From Sordaria brevicollis (lineage: Eukaryota > Ascomycota > Sordariomycetes > Sordariales > Sordariaceae): a stretch of DNA of 64,000 nt. Positions 25,642 to 38,472 of this stretch are shown here, piece after piece. Under the pieces are notes generated by a model that did not search any database, had not been told where the DNA came from, and was given only the letters and a program-made list of their open reading frames with translations. Made by a program: the position numbers and the translations under genes. Within the stretch, counting starts at the first letter, position 1. Every line of letters begins with the position of its first letter. The stretch lies in contig JAUTDP010000010.1 of assembly GCA_033439795.1 (NCBI GenBank), positions 992,001 to 1,056,000 on the forward strand. Direction: 5' to 3'.

Positions 25642-26230
25642 TAATCTCCACCACATTTTTCAATTCGATATCAATTCATCCGTCGCCTTCCCCTCACCAA
25701 AAACTCTCTCTCCTATTTGATGGCGATGACTGCTGGATGAGGAAACACTAACTCTGTTATCCAGACCGGAACAAATGAGAGGGAGGGTCGGTCCAAGTTA
25801 CTCGCAGTCAAGCCTTCAATGTTCCTACCACTTCCTGTAGCATGGCGTTCACTGACATGCGTGCAGCCACAGCACCTTCCGTCCCTTGAGCGATGTCCCA
25901 ACCTAGTTTTTCACATCGTTCCTGCTTCAATAAAGATGGAACATGAGTGGAGCTGTACCTACCTACGCATGGTTGCTCTTGCTCTAAAATCAACCAGAAG
26001 AAGCAAAAAATGGAAAGAAGAAAATTTGCAGAACGACATCCCACGCTCCTGCCGTGACCGCCATCGGCTTGTTCCGTCTTCTTCGATCCCCTCTTGAGCT
26101 TCACCTTAAAGTTCCCCTCACCAGTTCCCGTCGCCTTGCAGAAAACTTAAAGTGGGTCGATGTAGCCTTCTCCGTCCACGGCCAAACTTCTAGTAACATT
26201 GGTCGCCTCTTTTTTCCCGGTCAACGTCTT

Positions 26231-26620
26231 TTTCATATGACTTCATCTGCAGCGAATTCGAGATGCACCGATACAACGGCCAAATACCCACGAATCATAG
26301 CACCAGCGTCCATCCCATCTTGTTCAGTCCAACCAGGAAACTCAAGCATGCGAACCTGAAATGCCGCTGATCTTATCTTGTTCCTGCGCCTACCGTGCAT
26401 CTCCCGCAATGCCCGCCTCTGCTTAACCACCAAATCCACTGCACCACCAATCGAGCCGCCATCCGATGTGCACGACATGGCGCGGGGTCGCAATGCTCAG
26501 CAACTGCAACGGACTTCGGCCGTTCGGCTACGGCTTAACCAAGAGACCAGCAGACCAGGCCACAAATGCAGCAAGATACTCGATGGCGAGGGCGGCGATC
26601 GTGTTGGTCACGATGGGCAT
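26231..26620 (-). other. Possible small gene on the minus strand inside the ard-1/GH35 intergenic region
   Basis: A 30-codon frame starts at 26620 in an ideal fungal start context (CCAAAATGCC) after a CT-rich leader. It encodes a hydrophobic, helix-like peptide (TNTIAALAIEYLAAFVAWSA) and stops at 26528. A second frame of 86 codons (26493-26233) follows, shifted by one base. It looks protein-like toward its end (MLEFPGWTEQDGMDAG), and an acceptor-like TTTCAG lies just before that part. I could not find an intron that joins the two cleanly. It could be two exons with an unusual junction, a leader peptide plus ORF, or chance. Confidence 0.2.
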
Positions 26621-26919
26621 TTTGGGCTATTGAATGCGGTATGCCCTCAAAAGCAGACGCGGGGAAAGGCAAGGGGAGGCTGGGATATGTCGTTCGACGA
26701 GGGAAGGGCTGCACCAACTGATGCAGTCGAGTGGCTATTTCCAGGTACCGGTCCCGTTGGAGAATCTCTGAGGTACGTATGACACCATAGACTCAAGTTC
26801 GAATATACTTCAGATATAAGGTGTTTCCAAGTGCTTGGTTCCTACGTCTTTCATCCGATCGTGGCTGCATCTACCACTTGTCAACTCCACCTTGTGATTC
26901 CACAGCAAAGGATTGAATC

Positions 26920-29900
26920 ATGAGGCTACACTCGGTCCTGTCGGCCGTGTCCGTGGCTGCAAGCTTGGGACACGCCGAAACCTTGAAGCCTCAGAAACTT
27001 CTCCAGGATATCGTCACCTTCGATAATTCGTCACTTTTCATCAATGGCGAACGATTGATGATCTTCAGCGGCGAGGTTCATCCCTTTCGCTTGCCAGTTC
27101 CGTCGCTATGGCTGGATATCTTCCAGAAGATCAAGGCTCTCGGCCTGAACACCGTCTCCTTCTACCTCGACTGGGCATTGCTTGAGGGAGAGCCAGGAGT
27201 TTTTCGTGGTGAAGGCATCTTTGACTATTCGACCTTTTTCGAAGCGGCTCAAGAGGCGGGAATCTACCTGATCGCGAGGCCCGGACCCTACATCAGTAAG
27301 TTCTTTCCTCGGCGAAGCACAGCAAGTGTAGATTTCTAACAGCAATGCAGATGCCGAGGCGTCGGGTGGTGGCTTTCCAGGCTGGCTTCAGAGAATCAAG
27401 GGACATCTCAGGACCGCTGACCCAGCATACCTTGCTTCTACCGATAAGTGAGTACCAAGCTTCAGGAATCGAATTTGTTCCATTCATAGCGCAACTGACA
27501 CATAAGACAGCTACATCGCACACATCGACAAGCTCATTGCCGAATACCAGATTACCAATGATGGTCCCATCATCCTGTACCAACCCGAAAACGAGTATAC
27601 CGGTGCTGTGGCAGGGGTCAAATTCCCTGATCCCGATTACATGCAGTACGTGATTGATCAGGCACGAAATGCCGGTATTGTTCTCCCCATGATGAGCAAC
27701 GATGCTTCATGGAAGGGTGGTCACAATCTTCCGGGCTCAGGAAAAGGGGAAGTGGATATCTATGGTTCGTGGAACATTGACAAGGCTTTGGGGGTGCGCT
27801 TCGCTAACACTACGCTTAGGACACGATGGCTATCCCTTGGGCTTCGACTGCAAGAATCCCACAACCTGGCCTGCTGGTAACTTGATTACGCAGTACCGTG
27901 CTCAGCATCTAAACTTTAGCGCTTCTACTCCGTACACTGTTCCAGAGTTCCAGGTATGTATTAAACGCCATGATTTAACTGATTCGCCGGGATGCACAAA
28001 AATTGACTATATTTATTGAACAGGGCGGAAGTTTCGACCCTTGGGGCGGATATGGCTTTGACCAGTGCGGGCAACTCATCAACCATGAGCAAGTCCGTGT
28101 CTTTTACAAGAACATGTTTGCTTCTGGCGTGACCATTTTCAACCTCTATATGGTATGTTACTCCTCGAAGTCCATATCACCACCTTTGGCTAATCAGCAC
28201 AGATCTTCGGAGGCACCAACTGGGGTAATCTGGGTCATCCGGGCGGCTACACCTCTTATGACTATGCTGCTGCCATAGCCGAGGACCGTACTGTTTCCCG
28301 CGAAAAGTATTCGGAGTTGAAACTGGAAGCCAACTTCCTTAAGGTTTCACCAGGATACCTGACAGCTACGCCTGCCATTAGCAACAAGACGGGCGTCTAC
28401 AGCCCTAACAATGACATTACTGTCACCGCCCTGGTCAATTACGCCCCCGAAGGAGGCTCATTCTACGTTGTTCGACACACCGACTACCAAACGCTTGCGT
28501 CAACTCCTTACACTCTTTCGCTACCAACCTCAGCTGGGAGCTTGAGCATTCCCATGCTTGGCGGTTCCCTCACGCTAGGCAGGCGAGACAGCAAATTTGC
28601 AGTAACGGACTACCCCGTAGGCGACCACAAGTTGATATACTCCACGGCAGAGATTTTTACTTGGCAAAAGATCAACGATAGAACGGTGTTGGTCGTCTAT
28701 GGTGGTGAAGGTGAAACCCATGAGTTGGCAATTGCCGATGAAGTCAAGTGGATGTCAACAGGTCCGCCAGTGCAGGTGAAGACGGTCAACAAGGATGTGA
28801 AGAAACCCTTTACCATCGTTCAATGGAAGACTAGCTCTAAGCGGAGGATCTTCAAGGCAGGAAATTTGCACGTCTACATTATTGGTAAGTTCCACTTAAA
28901 CTCTGGTTCTTGAAGTATCTTAACGCTGACAGACGAGCAGATCGAAACTCTGCCTACAACTACTGGGCACCCCAGATTGATGATACATCATCCTCCTTGA
29001 TTGTGAATGGCGGATACCTCCTCCGTTCAGCTTCTGTCGATGGCACATCTCTGTCACTCCAAGCCGACTTCAACACTACGACGACACTTGAGCTTATTGG
29101 CATAGCCCGCGAGATCTCCACGGTCGAAGTCAATGGTGAGACTATCAAGCACACAGTGGACACTGAAGGCAATTACATTGTCAAGGTTGACTACAAGGTC
29201 CAACCTCTTATCCTGCCCAACCTTTCCACAGCCAAATGGTCCTACACCGACTCACTTCCCGAGATCCGGACCAGCTACGATGATTCAGCCTGGCGTACTG
29301 CCAACCTGAAGTCCACCAATAACACCTACGTCGGACCGCTGAAGACGCCCGTCTCCCTGTATGCTTCCGACTACGGCTTCCACACTGGTGCCCTGCTCTT
29401 CCGCGGCCACTTCACTGCCACGGGCGCGGAATCCAAGCTTTACATCTCTACTATAGGCGGCAGTGCGTTTGGCTCCTCTGTGTGGCTCAACTCCTCATTT
29501 GTTGGCAGCTGGCCCGGCAGCGGCCCCTTCTCAGATCACAACGACACATACAGCCTTCCCTCTCCGCTCGTCGCGGGCAAGCACTACGTACTCACCGTGC
29601 TGATCGACAACATGGGTCTCGACGAGGACTGGACAGTCGGCGACGACACCATGAAGCTTCCGCGAGGCATCCTGGATTACTCCCTCCTCACTTCCAGAAA
29701 CACCACTTTGCCCAAGTCCGCCATCACCTGGAAGCTCACCGGAAACCTAGGCGGCGAACAGTACCGCGATAAAGCCCGCGGCCCTCTCAACGAAGGCGGT
29801 CTCTACATTGAACGACAAGGTTACCACCTCCCTTCACCGCCTGCTTCCGTATTTACTACCAGAAAGTCTTTGACGCCATTCACAGGCCTCTCCTCACCTG

Positions 29901-30274
29901 GCGTGGCCTTTTACGCCACTTCTTTCGAGCTTGATCTCCCGTCGTCAGAGTATGACATCCCACTTCGCTTCGTTTTTGATAATTCCACTTCTTTCGAACC
30001 GGAACGGGAGTACAGAGCCTGGCTTTATGTCAATGGATTTCAGTATGGACGTTACGTGAGCCATATTGGTCCGCAGACTAGTTTTCCCGTTCCTGAGGGA
30101 ATCTTGGATTATAATGGTGAGAATTGGGTGGGGCTGGTGGTTTGGGCTACGGGAAGAAAGGGTACGAGGGTACCGGGGTTGAAGTTGGTGGCTGGAGTAC
30201 CGGTCAGGACGGGGAGAGAGGAGGTGGAGGTTGTGGATGCGGGAGAGTGGGAGAAGAGGGTTGGTGCTTATTGA
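26920..30274 (+). CDS. Secreted GH35 beta-galactosidase
   Basis: Seven exons: 26920-27295, 27351-27447, 27511-27764, 27820-27953, 28024-28152, 28203-28884 and 28941-30274, giving 1001 residues, the usual length of fungal GH35 enzymes. A signal peptide (about residues 1-19, ending GHA) precedes the (beta/alpha)8 catalytic domain. The acid/base Glu is about E186 in QPENEY and the nucleophile about E285 in VPEFQGG. The signatures [14 protein letters not shown] and the IFGGTNWG block are present. C-terminal beta-sandwich domains carry many N-glycosylation sequons. It removes terminal beta-galactosyl residues from plant polysaccharides and oligosaccharides outside the cell. Intron 3 uses a weak donor (GTTCGT) but has a CTAAC branch point and restores the conserved sequence [14 protein letters not shown]. 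From memory it matches N. crassa NCU00642. It diverges from ard-1. Confidence 0.95.
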
Positions 30275-32099
30275 GGTCTGGTGGTGAACTATAATGGTTA
30301 TGAGGATTATGGTATAGGTTGGTCGAGATATTGGTCTCTGGCGGTACTCTTATTTGCTGTCTATTCTATGTGATCCCGGTTATTTGAAAATAATTGTGTG
30401 TCTCCTTTTTGTCGTAATATATTCATCGAGCTTACTTCTCATGCCAATAGTGGTCATGGCCATGGATTTGATGAGGTACCATGCAACGTAGCAACACTGA
30501 CCCCGATGCCGCGCCGTACCAAGAACATATAACCATCTTGATATATGTTAAGTATGTGCCTTGTCCCCTTTCAATCTGCCGAGAAAATGAACCTGAACCT
30601 GCCTGCTCATTCCCGCTTGGATGTAACCTTACCAACGGTCGTGCTACCAGGGGCACTCTTCCATTTGTCTACCAGAATTTGATCAAAACATGCACTGCGC
30701 TTTGGAACAGCTGGGACCTTAAATCTTGATTTCCATCATGAGCCGGACGACGTCGTGTCTGATCAAAATCTGGTGGCGAGGAACCAGGAACCAGACTTTA
30801 TTTTCCTCTTAAGCGTGGGGGTTTGATAAAGTCTTTTATCTTTTTGATGAACGAGGGTTGGACACTTGTGCTTCATGACTCGAAGTCTGGTCGCCTACGT
30901 GGCTACCTATATAAAAAAGGTTGTTATAGCTGTCATGTGTCGTCACTTGAAGAGCAATTTTGATTACAAGGCAAGCGGGTTCATGCTGTGTCTAGTAGAG
31001 TGCCAGAAATGGAAACTTGGTTTGGTAATGCTGTTATATCGTGGTTTCCTCTTTGGGTTGGTTTCTTGGCTTTTTTTCCATGTTATGATACTTAGCACAG
31101 TCTGATATAGTGGTGAAAACTTCCAAACTCCTTGATTACCTTGGCTACAAAACACCCAGCAACAGATTGGCTGAGATGAGAAAGGAGGTTTCCGTCCGGA
31201 ACTTACCATACCGTAGTATATATACCAGACAGGGATCCCACCGCCTTCTCATCTCATCAGCACTTGTGCCAACTGGCGAGATTGAGATATAAGACAAGCT
31301 GAGCATTTTGATATGATATCACAATAGACGAAAAAGCTGGCACATATTTGATGATGATGAAAGTGGTTTGAGTGAGAATGATAATGGTTCAATTTCCTCA
31401 TATCATACGATTCATACGTATTATGAATCTATGATGCTGATGATGGATCCAGCTATGTAGAATCCCCCACTCGTTCCTTCCTTCCTTTCCTGTTGGTGGG
31501 TATTCCCAGTTCCAAGTTTTCCAAAAGGAAGAACGTTCCAGTTTTCTCAAATCCGGACCTTCCTTTCCGGAAGTGAGCGGAATTTGACAGAAAAGTTCAG
31601 GAAATGAAGTTCCGAAAAGACAAATTCCCAACGCCATTGTGAATGTGACAGAAATGCTAGTTTGCTTGCTTGACTCCTTGATGCGATGCAGAATGGTTAA
31701 GATAATTTTGAAAGAAAAAATTGGTATCAAGGAGAAAAGCAAAGGTGAAAAGCCAAAAAGACGCCGATGCCCATTCCCATTCCCCAAAAGATGCAATGAC
31801 CAATTCCAAAACCGACCGAACCCGAAACCAGGACCCCGAACCTGCGAGCAGGTGTAATGATTTGATGTGACAAAGGAAAGAGTGAGTATGTTAACGATAG
31901 GTGTTGTTGCTGTTGGTTGAAAAGTCGATACAGGTTGTAAGTAAAGGTGATGATGAGTGGTGGTGAGTTAAGACATCCACTTGATGAGGTGGAGAAGAAG
32001 TGAAGTTTATGAAGTGAGGAACAACACATGCTTTGTACAAGCAAAAGGTAGTGAAGGTGGTAGGAGAGTAAGAGTGAGAGTGAACGAGTGAGTGATGCT
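30275..32099. other. Intergenic region between convergent genes
   Basis: Between the beta-galactosidase stop and the stop of the downstream minus-strand gene. It holds AT-richer 3' UTR-like sequence and no supportable gene; open frames here are under 135 codons and uninformative. Confidence 0.5.
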
Positions 32100-32867
32100 T
32101 CAGTCCATATCAAGATCAAAACACTCTTCCTCATCAGCCATGGGCACGTCCAACTCAAAGATGACGCCTCTCCTCTTCCAACCACCCCTCTTGATGAAAT
32201 CATCAGCGGCATCCAGGCCGGCTGCCGCTGCCCGTGGTCGAGCCATTGCTACCGAGACCTCATTCTGGGGGATACGCTGGTGGCGAGGCTGTGGTGCCGC
32301 TGCTAGACCGGCACAGTAGTGCGAATCCATCGAGTCGGTGCTGGCGCTGCTGAAGCTGCTGCTGAAGCTGTCGGTGCTCGGCGTGGGAGAAGATGGTGTT
32401 GCCACGCCTGCCGAGTGATGATGAGCTGGTGCTGATGATGGAGTTGGCTTATTCTGGTCGAAGCCAAAGTCGAAGCCGTCGTAGATGACGGTTCCCGTTG
32501 GCGTGGTTGGCTGCTGGTGTAGTACACGTGGCGCCGTTGTGTAGTGAGCATTGTGCTGAGTATGATGATGTGTTGGCCCGGACATGGGCATGCTGCGTGA
32601 GGGCCGGACTGGTCGGTGGCCGCCGTCGAGCTCGTCCTCGCTGATACTCCCCAGAGATGGCCGATGAGCAAAGTTGTTGTTGAAGTCAACCGGATGGCAC
32701 CTCAGGGGGTCGAAATCGACCATCCTCCCTCCGTTCATGGTGCTGCTGGTGATGGATGAGGAGCGGGAATCCATGGATGAAGCGTCGCTTGGGTTTCTGG
32801 CGTGCTGGACCTTGCCGGAGGAGTGGCCGGACCTGAGGCCTTTATGGCTCCGGAAACTTCGGAGCAT
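32100..32867 (-). CDS. Uncharacterised low-complexity protein with acidic C-terminus
   Basis: Single exon of 255 residues if translation begins at the methionine of MLRSFRSHKGLRSGHSSGK; an upstream in-frame ATG at 32924 would add 19 residues with a His run. I recognise no domain. The N-terminus is basic and Ser/Arg-rich. The middle has Ser/Thr/His/Pro-rich low complexity (SFSSSFSSASTDS). The last 40 residues look most constrained, with a GGWKRRGVIFELD segment followed by an acidic tail (ADEEECFDLDMD). The Ser/Arg composition, with RRG and RSxS-type sites, suggests a phosphorylated, largely disordered protein. The other frames across the region are also open, but the codon pattern and the structured C-terminus favour this one. 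No function is proposed. Confidence 0.7.
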   Translation of the reverse strand: MLRSFRSHKGLRSGHSSGKVQHARNPSDASSMDSRSSSITSSTMNGGRMVDFDPLRCHPVDFNNNFAHRPSLGSISEDELDGGHRPVRPSRSMPMSGPTHHHTQHNAHYTTAPRVLHQQPTTPTGTVIYDGFDFGFDQNKPTPSSAPAHHHSAGVATPSSPTPSTDSFSSSFSSASTDSMDSHYCAGLAAAPQPRHQRIPQNEVSVAMARPRAAAAGLDAADDFIKRGGWKRRGVIFELDVPMADEEECFDLDMD

Positions 32868-35800
32868 CTTTGTGTTTTGTGGGCGGTGATGATGATGGCT
32901 GGTGGTGATGGGGATGCAGAGCATAGCCTGGAAATGGCGAGAGTCGAGTTCGTCGTTATTTGCAATGTCGGTAGTGGTGAAGCGACTGAGCTAACCCCAG
33001 CTGCTGGGAGAGGAGCCTGTTAGGAACATCGAAAGGAGGGGGAGCGAGGGAGCTTTATTTAGGTATGAGGTGTGGTGTAAGCGGGGGAATCCACCGAGAT
33101 TTAAAGTGGGCAGATGAGTTTCTCAGTGTGTGTAAGAGACGTGGACTGCAACAAAAACTCTAGATTGTCTTTGCTAGTGTCGTGTACCTCCAGGTAGAAA
33201 GATTGCCTTGCCAGGTCGACCAGGAACAGGGCACTTTGAGATTTCCCTTGGGAGTGAGGGGTGCCACCGTGCCTCTGTAGATCGCGGGCCCCATGACATG
33301 GCAAAGTGCTGTCTGTACCTTGCATTTCCGCATGTTCCATCCAGCTGAGCCTGTATCCCAAAGTTAAAGTGGTGTAGGGTACCGTGTAAACAATGGTCTC
33401 TACATGTCACCATCACCTATTTTGTTTATCAAAAGTCCCAATCAAGAAGTGCCCCCCGCGATACGATACTCACGTTGACACCTTGCCTGGCGGCCTTTGA
33501 TTCCCCATCAGGCAAAAGAAAAAAACGTTGGTGTTGACAGGGTACGTCATGATCGGGCATTGCACGAATGCCATCATTGATGCAGTCATAGCGTCCTCTG
33601 ATCAGTCCAATTGTGCCCCCCCTGCTCGTTTCAAATGTTCACGTTTCTGACGCAAAAGATCAACTGCTACGCTTGCGGGCCGCTCAGTGGATGACAGGAC
33701 TGCCAGGAAGAACGTTGATCTGGGGGAGAGATGCTACCTGAAAAGGGTCAATCTGTCTGTGATGGTCGAGATTTGAGAATACCATATCCAGACACCTGAT
33801 ACCTTTTGAGAAGGGAGTTGTGCACTGTGCATCAAGTGTTTGTGCTCAGGTCGGCGATACTGAATCCTGAAAACTTCACAAGGGAAACAATTCTCCTTGG
33901 CAGGGCATTTGTCGGTATCGGGTATACCTGGTGACATCGAGGCTATACAAAATAAACTCCCGTATATCGGCGAAGTCGGATCTCGCGCACTCGGCATAGC
34001 CTGAGCCTCGCGACTTGTAACCAAGGTCAGTGACATTAAAGGTTTTTTTTTCTCTTTCCATCCGGTGCCGCATTTCCCTCTTTTCCCCTCCCATTCCAGC
34101 TTCCAAGCCTTTTCACTGTTCATAAGCAGCCCATAATGACAAATGTCCCACCAGTTCATATCCACACAACCACGGCCCAAGACGTCCAAAAAGAATTATG
34201 TCTCCGGCTTAGACTGGCAGGGGGTGGTGGCGACTAGGTACAGTACCGAGAGAGGACCTTCAAACAAAAGAAGAGGCTCCATACACACCTCGTTTTTTTC
34301 TCGACCGTATCGTATCGTGTTGAACAAAAAGGCCAGGCAGCCAACCAATCTCTAAGCTCGAACGCATCGCCATCTCATGCACGAAATTTCCAAGTTCCTC
34401 TTCGTTTCGTTCGCCGCCGCACGCTGGACGATCACCGTATCCGGCAGCCGAGTTTGTCGCAGGCTGGCAGGGAAAACGGCTGACGGCAGAACAGAAAAAT
34501 GAGTCCCAAGCTTCGGCCTGCACGGCATTGCAAAACCAAAAAGCGTGGAAAGCATGGGGAAGCCAGCGGAACATGGGAATCCAAAAATCTCCCCAAAATC
34601 GGTTGGAACGCCTTCTGATTGGTCCGATAGCAAATTGGAAAGATTCAAGCCAAGCCCTTTTGCCAAGGACACAGGCAAGACACACAGACAGGAACAACCA
34701 CTAACAACCAGGACAAGCTGCAAGGCTGTGATTTCTTTTTTTCCTCCTGTGAGTTCCGAGGAGCTTCGGGGTGGGTAGGTGATGGATGCCATGGATGCCA
34801 TGCACGCTGAGGTTGAGGTAACCGGTGGTCACTCACTGGTGTGTGTGTGTGTGTGTATGTGATGAGAATTCAGTGGCCTGATGACTTGAGAAAGAAGTGG
34901 AATGCGCACCAAACCTATTTGGACTTATAGCCTAGCGTGTGCTGCCGTGCTAACATTTATCCTCTTTCAACCTTTTCTGTCTGAGATATCATCATTATTG
35001 ACCGGCTACGGCGTCGTCGTCCTCACTAGATATTTCCTATTTCGGACTGTATACAAGACGGCGACGAACCCTTAAGATAGCCGTGCCGTTCGGAACCTCA
35101 AAGGTCCGGGGATTTCATGTGCGTGTTGCACAGTTGAACGATTTTGCTCGATCGCAGCCTCAAAAAGATGCAAACAGCTTTCAACCAAACATCTCATCAG
35201 CTTCCCGATCCCCAGGGAAAAAAAACACGGTCAACATGGGGTTTTAGTCCCCGATGAACCCCGCCGCCTACCGTTCCGGAGGGTTCTTTCCTCTCAACAG
35301 CAAGCAGTCTCTCGGTCTCGGGTCAATGTCTTGCAGGACACAGGACACAGGGCCACAACGGCGGGGATAACTGATTCTTGTCTCCCAGGTCCCTCGCTAG
35401 ACTACCATCTGATCGGGTTAGCACGATCTCATCCAAAGACCCGCAAATTCAAGAATCGCGGGACGTGGAGACATCATGTACTGTATCAATCTCAATAACA
35501 GATTTCAGCTTGCTCAGGTACCTACGAACTGTTGTTAGCTCAAAAACACCCCCTGTCTCTCACCAACAGAAATCTCATTTAAAAACCCCTTCGGTTTCTC
35601 GGTATGGCCCCATCTACGACCTTAGGTTACGGAGCCCGCGCAATCTCACGTTCTCTAGCAGTGCCTGCGTACCTGAAAGATCAATCGCCCTTGAAAGCTG
35701 ATTTTCGTAGTCCAAATCATGATCAGTCAGTCGCAATCGAAGCTATTTCAAGCCGGAGAAAAGCTTATCGAGGAGATTCCCTGCGAACATCGCAAAGTGA

Positions 35801-38472
35801 CTGTCGTGATCTCGAGTGATTTAGGACCTTTCCCCAAATTCGCCTGGATGCTGTGTGTGATGCGATGGTGATGCGATGCATTGCGAGGCTCGCTTCCCCC
35901 CGTCCTCGATCCCGCCCGGAGTTTATTTGGTGTTTTGGTAACCAGTCAAAAATTGGATGGAACCTGAGTCAGCAGGACTGGATATTGATGGAGTTTTCCA
36001 TCTCAAACTGTTGCAAAAGTCTCCGGAAAGTGTTGATCTCCGAGAGCCGGTCGGAGACGGGACTGTTGGTTGTTGATGCTGATGCTGATGCCGTTTGTGT
36101 CTCGAACTCCAAGCACTGAGCACAGTACATCTTTCGATGCTGTCATAGCTGTGGAGAGTGTAGCAAGCCTGGGGCTCACAAAGCACACTCTCCACTGTTT
36201 TATAGTGGTGGGGTCCTAACAATGTGCACTGCACTGGGTAAACCTCATCACCGCAGCAGTGCAGATATCTGTGTCTTGTGTTTGAGATTCTTATGTCTGC
36301 CACCAACATCATCAACATCATCGTCCGAAGTTGATGGGGAAAATGGTCAAGGCATGTCTAAGCTCCCGTCCTTCCCCGTCCGAAGAAAAGTCGATAAGTT
36401 AGTAACTGCTGCCCCGTGCGAGTCAAGTTTTGTAACACCATTGCACAAATCTAGCACATACTTTGTCTCATTTTGCGGGGGCGCAGCTATATATGGGTGT
36501 TAGTGAAGCCACTCTGGAGGGATGACGGACGCCGCACGAACGTTGGTGTACTTAGTCCTGCAATTGTTAACAAAGCTCTAGACGTTCTTTACCAAAGTGG
36601 ATGAACAAAATGTCAAAAATACTGTTGAAATCGTTCATTGGCTTCCATCCAATTTGATAAGCCGCCGTTTTCAGCCGCTCATCCCGGAGCGCGGCACACA
36701 CAGAAGGTTCTCAAGGTTCCGCGTAGCCCGTGGTACTGTACCGGCTTCGCTTACTACCAGGGATGACGCCTTCCAGCTCTCCGGGACGCCGGGAAGCCGG
36801 GAAGTTGAGAGGCGCCGGGCTGGCGTGCAACGGACATCGTTGATGGGTTGATGATAAAAAAAGTGGAAGCGGACGGACTTGCCTATTCAAGGGTATCTTG
36901 TGGTCAGACAGACAGCGTTTCACTTTCTTCCCATCCACATCGTCCATTATTTTCCGTATTGTTCCAGATTTTCCGACCCAGATCGCGATGGTGCCAAGGT
37001 TGCCAAAAAAGCCCATCTGCTGTACGCGCTGAGGCGACTTGATAGACGGTATAATGCTGTCAAAGGCGTTGATGTACCTGGACGGTAAAACCACAGCCAC
37101 CGGATCGACAACCAATGGGAATCGCGAATTCGCAATCCTTCCTTTTTCAAACACGGGCAAGACGGGCAAATCGTCCAAGTTTTTAGAAAACTCCCAGCTT
37201 CATGATGTTGATGATCAATGACGCCCATGACGATATGGAAAAGGTATGAATTATGCAACAGGAGATAATAAGTCTGCAAGTATGGCCCGTCGACCCGTCT
37301 GCCGCGGACACGTCAACGTCAGACATTTGTGTGAAAGTGTCTTGCTTCGCTTTTATTTTTGGGTGTCTCTTTTCGGTAGGATCGTCTTCTTGCTGAAACG
37401 AAACCCGAATGCGATAAAGTGGTGATGTTGTGTATCTCACAGTCGGTTGTCCTTGTGCAGGGAAAAAGCAAAGCGCCGACTTTCTTTTCTGAAAGGAGCA
37501 ACGACCGTGCCGCACAAGATGCCTTTTTTGGAGTTGCAAATGTCTGTCCCATTCGGCCTTGAAGTAGTTTAGCAAACATCAAACAAAGCAGTTGTTGAAG
37601 GTCTAGATCTTGATCCTCTCCCTCCAGCTGATTGAGTTCTCCCTCCCTTTGATTCCCCTATCCCACCCAATTTGCAAAGATATCTTCTGCTGCAGGTGCG
37701 CGCCCAGTAGCAACCATTTGGTTCCTGAGTCACCCGTCGGTGGCTTCAACCGGGGTAAGGTAAATATGTGTGTGTGCACCGGCACCGTGTCACGCGGCTG
37801 ACAAAAAAAATGCACGCCGCAAATCCGCTCACTAGTTCAGGTACCCGTCACGGCAACCGACCAGTCACATTCCCCATTCCAACAAATCCGTGCTATCGGT
37901 ATTCGGTAGCCAACCTGGTGACCTCCCTCAAAACCTCCCTTGAACCGTGCTGCCGCAAGTGCACTGGGCGTACCTGCTCTCTTCCATTGGCTGAGAGAGA
38001 CTGGGCTGAGGTGTGCTACCTCGGCCTTACTGAGAGTTTCCGGAACAGAGACAGGTTCGCCGCCGCCGCCTTCTATTTCAGAGACTTCTTTGTACTCCAG
38101 CCCAACAAGAGCGTATTGGTGCGCAAGGATGGTCAGAAAGCGAAGCCCGTATAAGAACTAACATTGCCCTCTTCAGTCATCCTTTTCTCCCTCCCAACAA
38201 AGACTCGAACGATAAACGGCTCAGCCTCGACGCCTTATATCGCATTCCGAACCAATCGCAGCCCTTACTTCCCATTGGAAGGGCTGTGGCCAAAGGGCAA
38301 ATGTTCCTTCGGCTGTTGCTGAGTATTGGAAAACTCAAAAGACGTTCGCTCGTTGTTATCCCTGTTGATCGTAAAAATGCCATTTTATTGCCTGATATCG
38401 ACATGACATTCGGGGGTTAACCGGGTTTGTGGTCGAATGTTCCTGTTGTGTGTATGTGCGCGCATGAGGTCT
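32868..38472. other. Gene-poor region
   Basis: About 5.6 kb without a supportable gene. The left part (32868-33060) is the likely promoter and leader of the minus-strand gene. Frames up to about 155 codons exist on both strands, but none has family motifs or a consistent exon structure. A (GT)9 microsatellite lies at 34839-34856, and GATGC/TGATGC-type repeats occur near 35866 and 36076. The part just left of 38472 should be 3' UTR of the COX16 gene. Confidence 0.45.
34839..34856. repeat. (GT)9 microsatellite
   Basis: Nine perfect GT dinucleotides in non-coding DNA. Confidence 0.9.

Larger units (their letters stand above)
24770..26919. promoter_or_regulatory. Shared divergent promoter region of ard-1 and the GH35 beta-galactosidase
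   Basis: A 2.15 kb region between two outward-facing sugar-use genes. On the left is a TATAAAG box for ard-1. On the right, a weaker TATAAG at about 26813 lies 105 bp before the beta-galactosidase start. The middle holds a cluster of three GTGGGG-type sites. Between 26231 and 26620 the minus strand has two consecutive small protein-like frames, described separately. No other gene is supported. Confidence 0.5.
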
